36,638 bases of DNA from Syntrophus gentianae (GCF_900109885.1 NZ_FOBS01000030.1:1-36638), one strand, 5' to 3'. Positions 21,725 through 29,618 are shown, numbered from the stretch's first letter. Numbers and translations: made by a program. The notes: generated by a model not told the origin, from the letters alone.

Positions 21725-24690
21725 GATACGAAAACCGGTTTTCCGGATCGGCTTCCTTATGCTATGATCCGACCATGAATTTGATTAACCAGTGGCAGCG
21801 CGTCGAATTCGACTCTATCCCGATCTATATCCGTCCCGATGTTCCGGGATGGTTCGTGCCCAATGAGGCGGCGGATCACGCCTTGGTTCAGCTGCGGAAG
21901 GAAGGGAAGACCTCCCTTGACATTGCGGATCTGCTGAAGCGGATTGATGGCCCGGAAGGAGAGAGCTATTCCTCCCGCTCCGAACACCTGAACCTGGATG
22001 TCCTCAAGGAATGCTGGCTCCACATCACCAATCGCTGCAATCTGGAATGCCGGCATTGCATGTTCAAGTCCTCGCCCCGCGAGAGGGATGAACTCCAACG
22101 GGAAGAATGCTGCCGGATTCTCCGCGAGGCCTACGGACTGGGTTGCCGGCTCTTTTTTTTCACCGGCGGCGAACCCCTTCTGGCCGAAGCCTTTTTTCCA
22201 AGCGTGCAGGATATCCTGCGTCTTTCCGACACCCACGTGGTGGTCCTGACCAATCTCTCCCTGCTTCCGGTGAAAAAAGATTTTTTCCGCCTCCTTCCCC
22301 AGGACCGACTGCATTTTCAGGTAAGCGTCGACGGCCTGGAATCTAACCATGACGCCTTACGGGGACCGCAGTCTTTCCGGCAATTGAGCGAAAATCTCGC
22401 GATTCTCCGGGAACTCGGCTTTCCAGCGACCCTTTCCATGACCGTGACCCGTTCCAATGTCGGGGAAATGGCAGAGATCATCGATTTTGCCTCCAGTCAG
22501 TGCGTTTCCAATGTCCATTTCCTCTGGCTTTTCAGAAAAGGCAACGCAAACGAGGGTTTTTTTGTCGATCCGGACAAGATTTTCCTTAACCTTAAAGCCG
22601 CCTGGGAGCGGGCGGAACGGCTGGGGGTAAAGATCGACAACATCGAAAGCATCCGGTCGCAGGTCTTTTCCTGCCCCGGGACGCGGTATGACTTGAGCAA
22701 TGCGGGATGGCAATCGCTGGCCATCGGGCCGGATGGCCAGGTTTACCCGACGCCGGCGCTCGTCTACACGGAAAGGATGCGCTGCGGTCCGGTCTCTGAA
22801 GGACTGCAGGAGGTATGGGAAAACAGCCCCGTTCTAAAAGCCGTCCGCAACGCCTCCCTGGATACCAGCAAGGTCTATCGGGCCAATCCCTTCCGATATA
22901 TGATCGGCGGCGGCGACATTGATCACAGCTATCTTTCTTCCGGACAAATTGCCGGGGACGATCCCTATGGGGAGCTCTACACGACTATCGCCAAAGAGCT
23001 CATCGTGCGCGAAGCCCGGCAATACGAAACCGGCGGCTACCCCGCCTTCAAACTAAAAATGGGGGAAAAGCTGGGGGAATGCCCCGTCGAAGGCAGCGCC
23101 GTGTTCTTCACCCACTCCAATTGCGTGCTCACCCTGCCGGGGCACGACATCCACACCCAGGTCAATCGTTTCTATTCCGGAGCGGCTGAAACCCTCCAGG
23201 AAGACATCCTCAACCCGATCTGCTACGAGGAAGGCCTTATCTCTCACATTCCGGAAGAGATGCGCTATCGGAGTTACGGCTGCGGTTCACCGGTCCTGGA
23301 AGCCAATATACAGCCAGGGGAATCCATCGTCGACCTAGGAAGCGGCACGGGCATCGAATGCTTTATCGCCGGCAGATTGACCGGGACTCAGGGCCGAGTC
23401 ATCGGCATCGACATGGGCGATGCCATGCTCGACGTTGCCGAAAAGACCAGAGTTCGGGTGACGGAAAGTCTTTCCTACGATAACATCATCTTCAAAAAGG
23501 CTTTCCTGGAAAGCCTGCCTCTAGACGACCGGTCCGTGGATTTAGTGATCTCCAACTGCGTTTTGAACCTTTCTCCAGACAAACGCCGGGTATTTCAGGA
23601 GATATACAGGGTGTTGAAACCGGGAGGTCGTCTGCTCATCTCCGATATCACCTATGATCAGGACATCCCCCTGGAAATCAAATACAATGAGAAACTGCGG
23701 GGAGAATGCATCGGCGGTGCGCTGCGCTACCCGGATCTTTTCGGTCTGCTCAATGACCTCGGATTTTCGCACAGCAGGATTGTCTCGGGATATCCCTACC
23801 GGACAGTGAAAGGGTACGATTTCTATTCCATCACCTATTCGGCGGTCAAGCCCGCGGAAAACCAGCAACCGGTTCTCTATGACTTTCCCGATTTTGAATC
23901 CCTTATGGAAGAGGTTGAAACCGAACCGACCTGCGCCTGCTTTGCGGCACCGGAACAGCCCTCACAAAAGCCGGCTTTGAACGATGCCCCCCACAGGTCC
24001 GGCTGCCTGGTCTGCGGCGCTGAACTTCTCTATTTTGATGTGGACCGAAGCCTGTCTTGCTCTTACTGTGGACGCTCCCTGCCGGCCAACGCCCAATGCG
24101 CCAATGGACATTTTGTCTGCGATACCTGCCACAGCGCCGATGCCGTGGGAATTATCCGGCAGGTCTGTCTGAACAGCCGGGAAACCGATGCTGTCGTACT
24201 GATGCAGAAGATCCGGTCCCACCCTCATTTCCGGATCCATGGTCCCGAGCATCATTCACTGGTTCCCGCCGTCATTTTGACGGCCTTGCGAAACTCCGGA
24301 GACGATATTTCGGATGAACAGATTCTCACGGGAATCCAACGGGGACAAACGATTGCCGGGGGGGCCTGTGCCTTCCTCGGGGCCTGCGGCGCTGCGATCG
24401 GCGTCGGGATCGCCTTTTCCGTCCTGACTGCGGCAACCCCCTACGATGGAGAAAAGAGACAGACCGTTCAGCAGGCGACCCGGAAGGTGCTCGGGGAGAT
24501 CGCCTCCTATGAGGCGCCCCGCTGCTGCCAGAGGGATTCCTGGCTGGCCATTCAGGCGGCTTCGCGCATATTCGAAGAAAAGCTGGGGAAATTCTTGAGA
24601 GCGGATCGAGCGCTCGCCTGCGAACAGTTTCCCCAAAACAAGGAGTGCATCTTGAATCGATGCCCTCTCTGGCCGCACAGGGAGGAATAA
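21721..24690 (+). CDS. Radical SAM - ArsM-like methyltransferase - DUF5714 fusion
   Basis: A 989-residue cytosolic three-part enzyme. Residues 1-95 are an N-terminal domain of PqqD/RRE-like look. Residues 98-360 are a radical SAM domain with CNLECRHC (C106, C110, C113) and FFTGGEPLL. The SPASM-like part reads GPDGQVYPT where a Cys is usual. Residues ~495-690 are an arsenite-methyltransferase-like domain: SAM site VDLGSGTGIE at 537, with the three As(III)-ligand contexts YGCGSP (C521), SNCVLNL (C613) and ECIGGAL (C663). From about 760 there are zinc-ribbon pairs (CLVCG, CSYCG, CDTC) and a DUF5714 domain (GPEHHSLVPAVILTAL, GACAFLGACGA). It is translationally coupled to the activase; the ATG at 21721 has no ribosome site and M19 (21775) is an alternative. 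It probably modifies and methylates a metalloid or sulfur compound; this is inference. Confidence 0.8.
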   Translation: MRYENRFSGSASLCYDPTMNLINQWQRVEFDSIPIYIRPDVPGWFVPNEAADHALVQLRKEGKTSLDIADLLKRIDGPEGESYSSRSEHLNLDVLKECWLHITNRCNLECRHCMFKSSPRERDELQREECCRILREAYGLGCRLFFFTGGEPLLAEAFFPSVQDILRLSDTHVVVLTNLSLLPVKKDFFRLLPQDRLHFQVSVDGLESNHDALRGPQSFRQLSENLAILRELGFPATLSMTVTRSNVGEMAEIIDFASSQCVSNVHFLWLFRKGNANEGFFVDPDKIFLNLKAAWERAERLGVKIDNIESIRSQVFSCPGTRYDLSNAGWQSLAIGPDGQVYPTPALVYTERMRCGPVSEGLQEVWENSPVLKAVRNASLDTSKVYRANPFRYMIGGGDIDHSYLSSGQIAGDDPYGELYTTIAKELIVREARQYETGGYPAFKLKMGEKLGECPVEGSAVFFTHSNCVLTLPGHDIHTQVNRFYSGAAETLQEDILNPICYEEGLISHIPEEMRYRSYGCGSPVLEANIQPGESIVDLGSGTGIECFIAGRLTGTQGRVIGIDMGDAMLDVAEKTRVRVTESLSYDNIIFKKAFLESLPLDDRSVDLVISNCVLNLSPDKRRVFQEIYRVLKPGGRLLISDITYDQDIPLEIKYNEKLRGECIGGALRYPDLFGLLNDLGFSHSRIVSGYPYRTVKGYDFYSITYSAVKPAENQQPVLYDFPDFESLMEEVETEPTCACFAAPEQPSQKPALNDAPHRSGCLVCGAELLYFDVDRSLSCSYCGRSLPANAQCANGHFVCDTCHSADAVGIIRQVCLNSRETDAVVLMQKIRSHPHFRIHGPEHHSLVPAVILTALRNSGDDISDEQILTGIQRGQTIAGGACAFLGACGAAIGVGIAFSVLTAATPYDGEKRQTVQQATRKVLGEIASYEAPRCCQRDSWLAIQAASRIFEEKLGKFLRADRALACEQFPQNKECILNRCPLWPHREE

Positions 24691-24695
24691 CCGAA

Positions 24696-24920
24696 ATGAA
24701 TGCGCAACAGTACTGCGTTTTTCTCTTTCCTTCCGTCAGTTATGTCCTCAAGGCGGAAAAGATCCTCAAAGACCGGAAAATTGATCATAAGCTTATTCCC
24801 GTTCCCCGGCAGATCAGTGCGGATTGCGGGGTCTGCCTCCGGATTGCCGTGGACCAGCAGGAAATCGTGGTTGGAATGCTTCAGGGGACAGCAGACTGGG
24901 AAAGCATGGTATTGCTGTAG
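24696..24920 (+). CDS. Putative Se/S carrier-like protein (DUF3343 family)
   Basis: A 74-residue protein of the DUF3343 type. It has an alternating strand/helix pattern YCVFLFPSVSYVLKAEKILK, then KLIPVPRQISADCGVCLRIA. The CGVC pair (residues 44-47) is in the place where this family carries a reactive cysteine, and members are annotated as putative selenium or sulfur carriers. The ATG at 24696 is chosen because GGAGGA (24681-24686) lies nine bases upstream. It is the last gene of the operon, six bases after the fusion gene. It may deliver persulfide or selenide to the reductase/methyltransferase system; that role is inferred from family and context only. It faces the YdjY-like gene 28 bases away. 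Confidence 0.75.
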   Translation: MNAQQYCVFLFPSVSYVLKAEKILKDRKIDHKLIPVPRQISADCGVCLRIAVDQQEIVVGMLQGTADWESMVLL

Positions 24921-24948
24921 ATTTTCGTAAACTTGAATGTTGGAAAGA

Positions 24949-25674
24949 TCAGGCAGCCAACCGATAAAAGACAACGATCGGAACGGCCTCTTTGTTCGGG
25001 AGCCTCTCCGGTTTCCCGCGAAAGGAAGAATTGGGGCGCAGCATCCGCTGCAGCGTGCTGAGGTGGGGATAGACGGCATTGCTCGATATGCCGATGGGGC
25101 AGGATTCCAGGCAGGTGAGGCAACCCGTTTTCTTTTCCGCCGCAATGGCCCTGTTTCCGCCGAAACGGATATCGAACCCCTTCCCCGCCGAATCATAAAA
25201 GATCTCGTGAAGGCTGACCGGTGTCGGAAGGCCCGGCCATTGAGCGGACAGGATCAGGCGATCCCCGCCGATAAATTTGCCGTACCCATCGAGGGGAAGA
25301 TTATTGCCGGCCCTGGCTCCAATCCGGACCAGGGCGTCATGGAAGGCAACCGGTTCCGCAGAAGACACCAGGATAAACTTGTCGGCAAGCTTCCCTCCGG
25401 AATAACCGATTCCCCAGTGAGAGGTCGTCTCCGTAAGGTGGCGCAGCTGAAGCTTCGTGTACAGTTTAACGATGCGTCTTGCCGTGTCGACCATGATGGG
25501 GTTTCCGGGCATCGGCCAGCCTCCGGGCCAGTCCCTTCCGCCGGAAGAGATTGGGGCTGCCTCCAGGAGACCCTGCGGCCCGAGAAGAACAGCCCCGCTG
25601 GCGAGCAGCAGAGAACGAAGAAAGTCCCGCCGGGAGAATCCCGGCAATGGGACAGTTGAAATTCGTTCTCTCAT
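24949..25674 (-). CDS. Tat-exported YdjY-like Fe-S protein
   Basis: A 241-residue exported protein. The Tat signal is SRRDFLRS (14-21) followed by a hydrophobic segment to LLEAAP. The mature domain resembles E. coli YdjY, a ferredoxin-like periplasmic protein. Its C-terminal part has GGNRAIAAEKKTGCLTCLESCPIGISSN, with cluster cysteines C185, C188 and C192. The central SWGIGYSGGKLADKFILVSS-like region is soluble beta-rich sequence. It is the last gene of a minus-strand operon behind rhodanese and DoxX-type genes. Because folded Fe-S proteins use Tat, the cluster is probably inserted before export. Function unknown; periplasmic electron transfer linked to sulfur or selenium is inferred. Confidence 0.6.
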   Translation of the reverse strand: MRERISTVPLPGFSRRDFLRSLLLASGAVLLGPQGLLEAAPISSGGRDWPGGWPMPGNPIMVDTARRIVKLYTKLQLRHLTETTSHWGIGYSGGKLADKFILVSSAEPVAFHDALVRIGARAGNNLPLDGYGKFIGGDRLILSAQWPGLPTPVSLHEIFYDSAGKGFDIRFGGNRAIAAEKKTGCLTCLESCPIGISSNAVYPHLSTLQRMLRPNSSFRGKPERLPNKEAVPIVVFYRLAA

Positions 25675-25710
25675 ATCGTTTTAACTCCCGGGGGACTTGG
25701 GGACATTATC

Positions 25711-26223
25711 CTATTTGACACTTTCCACGGGATAGCCCGCCTGATCCCAGGCCATGATTCCACCGGGATGGCGATAAACGTTCTTGTAACCCAGCTTCAC
25801 GGCCCACATGGCGCCGTTGTGGCTCCGGGTGCATTTCACAAACCCGCAGTAGAAAACGACCAGGCGATTCTTGTCCGGACCCAGGAGCTTTTCCAGGGTG
25901 GCCTTTTTGCCGTCATCCAGGCTGGTCATCTCCGGAATGGGAAATTCCATCTGCACCGCTCCCGGAACATGCTGTTTCTTGTAACTTGCCTCATAAGGCA
26001 TGGTATCGACGATCAGCATCGGGGTCTTTTTATCCATCCAGCTTTTCAGCTCTTCCGTGGTAACGAGCTTGTAATTTCCCCGGTCCACTTCCCGGGCCAG
26101 GGTGACAGCGCTCTTTTCCGTTTCCAGTTCCTTCGTTCCCCAGGCCGCCAAGGCGTTGCCTGTAATCCCAAGCAAAAAGACAGCGAGGGTTGCCAGAATC
26201 CACAAACTTCTCTTCTTGAACAT
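25711..26223 (-). CDS. Periplasmic rhodanese-like sulfurtransferase
   Basis: A 170-residue exported single rhodanese domain. Signal peptide 1-26 ends ALAA. The domain shows LIVDTMPYEASYKKQHVPGA and an active-site loop starting at C126 (YCGFVKCTRSHN), with a second cysteine at C131. The end NVYRHPGGIMAWDQAGYPV is typical. It probably carries a persulfide and passes sulfane sulfur, or selenium, in the periplasm. It sits 36 bases upstream of the YdjY-like gene and 12 bases downstream of the DoxX-type gene, all one operon. Confidence 0.85.
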   Translation of the reverse strand: MFKKRSLWILATLAVFLLGITGNALAAWGTKELETEKSAVTLAREVDRGNYKLVTTEELKSWMDKKTPMLIVDTMPYEASYKKQHVPGAVQMEFPIPEMTSLDDGKKATLEKLLGPDKNRLVVFYCGFVKCTRSHNGAMWAVKLGYKNVYRHPGGIMAWDQAGYPVESVK

Positions 26224-26235
26224 CTTTCTTCTCCT

Positions 26236-26727
26236 TTACAATTTATTTTTATCTGTCGGCCCAATTTCCGGGGCTTTCTCTTTCTTGAGGCGCATCCAAC
26301 GGGAAAGATAGAGATAAGGGATCACGATACCTGCAATTGCCAGGTCCCGATAGAAGGCGAGCCGTAACCCTGCTTGCTTGTCCAACTCCTCGGCCCCGAA
26401 GCATCCACAGTCCACGTCCAGATTCTGGAGGATGCCATAGCCCAGGACCGCCAGAAAAAGGAAAAAGAGCCCGGCAATCGTTGCGAGACTACCCCGTAGG
26501 TCAAAGACAAGGGCGAGGCCGGCCAGGAGTTCCACAATGGGCAATCCAATGGCCACAACGGGCAATAGGGCGTCCGGAACGAGATCATAAGCGGAGAGGG
26601 TACGGGCGAAGGCATGGGGATCGAGGAGCTTGACGACGCCGCCATAGACGAACAGGACGGCGAGTGCGAGGCGAATTCCCCGGTAGATCCAAAGGGAGGA
26701 AAGCAGTTTGACGATGCTATTCCACAA
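26236..26727 (-). CDS. DoxX/MauE-type membrane protein
   Basis: A 163-residue protein with four predicted helices. It is of the MauE/DoxX family, redox-linked membrane proteins that accompany thiol and sulfane-sulfur enzymes. The first helix with FVYGGVVKLLDPHAFARTL, the PIVELLAGLALVF helix and the exposed DVDCGCFG loop (C107, C109) are characteristic. The C-terminus is charged and cytosolic. The frame starts with TTG (26727), with GGAGC about ten bases upstream. It heads the operon with rhodanese and YdjY-like genes, and a good promoter lies at 26790-26818. It probably reduces or relays electrons to its exported partners. Confidence 0.75.
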   Translation of the reverse strand: MWNSIVKLLSSLWIYRGIRLALAVLFVYGGVVKLLDPHAFARTLSAYDLVPDALLPVVAIGLPIVELLAGLALVFDLRGSLATIAGLFFLFLAVLGYGILQNLDVDCGCFGAEELDKQAGLRLAFYRDLAIAGIVIPYLYLSRWMRLKKEKAPEIGPTDKNKL

Positions 26728-26789
26728 TTTCGAACTTGCTCCTTCTTTTTCCCAGGTCTTTTTTGTTCCGGATTTCGGAAGCGTGGCAA

Positions 26790-26836
26790 CCTATACGAAA
26801 TTAGAGGAAATGCGTCAAATCACTATATTGAATAGT
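26790..26836 (-). promoter_or_regulatory. Promoter plus repeated motif upstream of the DoxX-rhodanese-YdjY operon
   Basis: On the minus strand TTGACG (26818-26813), a 17-base spacer and TATAGG (26795-26790) form a promoter with a start near 26783, giving a leader of about 55 bases. The -35 lies inside the 28-base motif (26809-26836) that is shared with 10700-10727, so a regulator recognising the motif would act at this promoter. Confidence 0.5.
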
Positions 26837-26905
26837 TCACAGCCTAGAATAACTGCAGGGCATGGATCGACGGAAATAGAACGAAAAACGATGCCGATGC
26901 AATCC

Positions 26906-27670
26906 TCAAGCTTTGAAAGGAGAAGAAGCGGAAGGAGATTCTTTTACCGGGGAGGGAAAAGGCGCAGTCCGTGAGGAGGGATAAAATTTGAGGAGTTTCT
27001 CCGAAGGGACGCCTAGGAGAAAGAGAAGGACAAGGCACCAGTTTCGCAGGGTGCAGTACAGAATCCCCTCCTGCTCCCAGCGGCGGGCGGAGGTGACGAC
27101 AGGATCGTCCAGAATGACGAGGCGGCCTTTCCGCTTGCTTATGCGGCGCATGAGATCCAGGTCCTCCATGATGGGCACATTCCGAAATCCCCCAAGGGCA
27201 TGAAAAGCCGTCTTCCGAACAAAGATCCCCTGGTCGCCATAGGGAAGACCCAAATACCTGGATCGATAGGAGACGAATTTTTCGATGACCCGGAAGGGAT
27301 GCCGCCGGGAATCGATGACCAATCGAAAGGCGCCCCCAATAATCTGCCGGTCCTTCATGGCCGCAGCGATCTTTTTGAAGGCCCCTGCAGGCAGGCGGGT
27401 GTCGACATGAAGGAAAAGCAGAATTTCGCCCTTTGCCAGGGATGCCCCCCGATTGAACTGAATCCCTCGCCCCTTTTCCGACAGGACCGTCTGAACGATA
27501 CCGTTCCGGGTGTCCCGGATTTCCCGGATCGTTGCCCCGGCAGAATCGCCGTCCACCACAATAACCTCCATAGCAGCTCCTGCCGCTATATCAAGGACGT
27601 GCCCAATCGTATTATTGATGAGGGAGGATTCGGAAAAGACGGAGATAATAACAGAGAAATCCGGATTCAT
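26906..27670 (-). CDS. TIGR04283-type family 2 glycosyltransferase
   Basis: A 254-residue GT-A glycosyltransferase. It has the N-terminal SVIISVFSESSLINNTI and VIVVDGDSAGAT nucleotide-binding region, the metal-binding region GEILLFLHVDTRLP, the GGAFRLVID and LPYGDQGIFVRKTAF segments, and a MEDLDLMRRI acceptor-side motif. This pattern is that of the TIGR04283 group, which is associated with radical SAM/selenium or arsenosugar gene clusters. That makes its presence near an ArsM-like domain notable. Start ATG 27670 has AAGGGA upstream. The C-terminus after about 235 is a Pro/Ser-rich tail. The sugar donor is unknown. Confidence 0.78.
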   Translation of the reverse strand: MNPDFSVIISVFSESSLINNTIGHVLDIAAGAAMEVIVVDGDSAGATIREIRDTRNGIVQTVLSEKGRGIQFNRGASLAKGEILLFLHVDTRLPAGAFKKIAAAMKDRQIIGGAFRLVIDSRRHPFRVIEKFVSYRSRYLGLPYGDQGIFVRKTAFHALGGFRNVPIMEDLDLMRRISKRKGRLVILDDPVVTSARRWEQEGILYCTLRNWCLVLLFLLGVPSEKLLKFYPSSRTAPFPSPVKESPSASSPFKA

Positions 27671-27701
27671 GCGATCCCTTCATAACCAAAGATTTTCCAA
27701 A

Positions 27702-27726
27702 GATGCAGAGCTTGCGGCTCTGCATC
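27702..27726 (-). terminator. Perfect 10-bp hairpin between two minus-strand genes
   Basis: GATGCAGAGC (27702-27711) and GCTCTGCATC (27717-27726) pair perfectly around 5 bases. On the minus strand CTTTGG follows. It lies 32 bases upstream of the glycosyltransferase start and 109 bases past the end of the OB-fold-like gene. It may end the latter's transcript; the T-run is short. Confidence 0.5.
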
Positions 27727-27834
27727 CTGGTTCCTTTCGGCAGCTGTCCATTTCACGGTCTGACGGTCACTTGTTCGCCGGGCATATCATAACTTTCGCG
27801 GTTATTTTCAGCTTTGGTTTAAACAGGTGTTGCC

Positions 27835-28293
27835 CTATCGCCTTCTCCAGCCGCTCCAGACAGGAAATCCATTCTCATCGCGGAGTTTTAATATTTCATC
27901 GCCCTTCTTGACCTCAGCGGCAATGATCGCCGGCTTTCCGTCAAAGGTTGCCCTCGAACCCTTCACCACGATTTTGTCCTTCGGCTTGATTTTTATATCC
28001 TGATTTTCAATAAACCAGCCGGGTCCCAGATGTACAGACAGGGTTTCCTTGTCCGTTTTCACCGTCATGTGGACACCATAGCTCATGCCCCTCACCGGCG
28101 TAATCTTATCAATGCCGATGACCTCTCCGCTGATCGTTTCAACGGTTGCGGGATTGTACATTCTGCCGTAGGATGTACCCATCCCCCAACCGCCACTGCC
28201 TTTCCACATCATGCCCCTTTGGGCGAAAGACTCGGAAACAAGGGAAAGACAAACAACAAAAATCAGCGCCGCCAAAAATCCAACTTTTTTCAT
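27835..28293 (-). CDS. Small exported OB-fold-like protein of unknown function
   Basis: A 152-residue secreted protein. Residues 1-24 are a signal peptide (ending SFAQ), followed by a Met/Gly/Trp-rich stretch RGMMWKGSGGWGMGTSYGRM that could bind metal. The rest is a beta-rich single domain with VETISGEVIGIDKITP, VHMTVKTDKETLSVHLGPGW and KIVVKGSRATFDGKPAIIAA. That layout is like small OB-fold proteins found with redox and metal genes. The ribosome site GGAGGA precedes ATG 28293. No function can be assigned. It lies between the transporter pair and the glycosyltransferase on the same strand. Confidence 0.6.
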   Translation of the reverse strand: MKKVGFLAALIFVVCLSLVSESFAQRGMMWKGSGGWGMGTSYGRMYNPATVETISGEVIGIDKITPVRGMSYGVHMTVKTDKETLSVHLGPGWFIENQDIKIKPKDKIVVKGSRATFDGKPAIIAAEVKKGDEILKLRDENGFPVWSGWRRR

Positions 28294-28380
28294 TTTACCT
28301 TCCTCCTTTCTTTTTTGTCCATTTTATCTTCGACTTATGCTCGTGTCACGAAAAATCAACACCTAGCAAGTCGATCCAAC

Positions 28381-28911
28381 CTACAGTCCTTTCTTTTCAA
28401 ACCAGAGGAACAGGGAAATCGTACCCGCCCAGAAGAGGGCAATCACGACCCAGGGTGAAAGACCGGTCACCTCCGGCAGCCCGATCTTGCCGAAGTTTTT
28501 CCAGGCGAGAACCGTGGATTTAAAAAAGGGATAGAGTTCAGCATACAGAGCGGCCCCGGCAATCATGCCCAGGACGGCAAAAATAGCATGCCAGCGCCCC
28601 TCTCCAAGGGCGCCGACGGAAGTTCCTGGACAGAACCCCATGACGGCCCATCCGGCGCCGAACAGGGCACCTCCCAGCACTACGGCGCCGACATTCATGG
28701 GTTTGTGGCCTAAGGATATGATTCCGGCATTCGACAGCAGAGTGATCCCCACCATGCCGACGAGAATGGATGAAAGCATGAACTTCAGAATGGTCATGTC
28801 CTTCAGCAACAGGGCGCCGAGTTGTTTGTCATAACGGAGAACGCGCCCCTTCTGCAGCAGAAACCCGAAAAGCACCCCTGTTATCAGCCCCAGTATCTGT
28901 TCCGTGCTCAT
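28381..28911 (-). CDS. YeeE/YedE-family transporter, half 2
   Basis: A 176-residue membrane protein, half of the YeeE/YedE (TsuA-like) sulfur-compound transporter family. It has TGVLFGFLLQKGRVLRYDKQLG at the N-terminus and the signature GGALFGAGWAVMGFCPGTSVGALGEG near residues 85-110, whose cysteine is part of the thiosulfate path in characterised members. It starts at ATG 28911 with AAGGAGG upstream. It overlaps the partner half-gene by four bases (ATGA), so the two probably assemble as a heteromer. Substrate could be thiosulfate, sulfide-derived sulfur or selenium species; family members of both kinds exist. Confidence 0.85.
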   Translation of the reverse strand: MSTEQILGLITGVLFGFLLQKGRVLRYDKQLGALLLKDMTILKFMLSSILVGMVGITLLSNAGIISLGHKPMNVGAVVLGGALFGAGWAVMGFCPGTSVGALGEGRWHAIFAVLGMIAGAALYAELYPFFKSTVLAWKNFGKIGLPEVTGLSPWVVIALFWAGTISLFLWFEKKGL

Positions 28912-29462
28912 GACGGCCTCCTTCCATAGACAATCGCGGCAACGAGAACGCCTACGCCGAAGAACATCGCCAGCGCCACAAAGGCGCTGACCGACAGCTG
29001 CATCATACCGCTGAGCCCATGGCCGCTGGGGCAGCCGTCCGCCATCCGGGCGCCCACCATGGCGACCATGCCTCCCAGAAAGGCCCCGGTGGCCCGCTTC
29101 CCGATCGACGGACCAAACCGCTTTTTCCAAATCGGTGGAACCCCCTCCAGCTTGAAACTCTTGTCCGAAAGGGAAGAAATCAGCGCCCCCAGGAAAATGC
29201 CGCAAACCAGCATGAACTGCCAATCAACGCGAACCTTTTCCTTGGTGAAGTACTCGTTCAACGACACATGCTCTCCGGCAACGGTTCGCTCAAGAAGGCC
29301 GGCCGCCCGGACAAATGTCGTCGATGCCCCCAGATAGGTTGATTTCCCGAGCAGTTCGGTTGTTGCCCACACGGAGACAATGGCCAGAATTCCCACAAGA
29401 GCCCCGGCAAGGTAAGGGCTCCACCCCCCATTCGCTGTTTTCTTTTTCATCTTCCTTTCCAT
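28908..29462 (-). CDS. YeeE/YedE-family transporter, half 1
   Basis: A 184-residue membrane protein of the same family. It has an N-terminal membrane helix after a basic start, a long loop (about 45-85), and the signature GGMVAMVGARMADGCPSGHGLSG, containing the conserved cysteine of the sulfur path. I start it at ATG 29462, because AAGGAG ends six bases before it; the ATG at 29468 directly touches the ribosome site. It is coupled to the second half. A -10-like TATAAT sits 100 bases upstream at 29566-29561. Two-gene YedE arrangements are common in anaerobes near sulfur genes. Confidence 0.85.
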   Translation of the reverse strand: MERKMKKKTANGGWSPYLAGALVGILAIVSVWATTELLGKSTYLGASTTFVRAAGLLERTVAGEHVSLNEYFTKEKVRVDWQFMLVCGIFLGALISSLSDKSFKLEGVPPIWKKRFGPSIGKRATGAFLGGMVAMVGARMADGCPSGHGLSGMMQLSVSAFVALAMFFGVGVLVAAIVYGRRPS

Positions 29463-29560
29463 CTTCATCTCCTTCCTGCTCCATGGATCTATGCCTTCTG
29501 TTTGATCATTGAAAGATCCGGTCCGAGTATTTCACCTACCACGCGGCTGACTGAACCTGG

Positions 29561-29589
29561 ATTATAGGGGCGACAACGAGATTTTTCAC
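29561..29589 (-). promoter_or_regulatory. Weak candidate promoter for the YedE pair
   Basis: On the minus strand a perfect TATAAT (29566-29561) is preceded at 17 bases by GTGAAA (29589-29584), which matches the -35 consensus poorly. It lies in the 156-base gap after the cytochrome b gene, so the YedE pair may be separately expressed or need an activator. Confidence 0.3.
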
Positions 29590-29618
29590 TATTCTTGAAA
29601 GCACTTTCCACAGGGTTT

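Noticed and set aside
28912-29223. N-terminal extension of the second YedE half-gene to 29223
   Set aside because: The extension is Arg/Gly-rich out-of-frame sequence over the first YedE half. A strong ribosome site and ATG at 28911 mark the true start.
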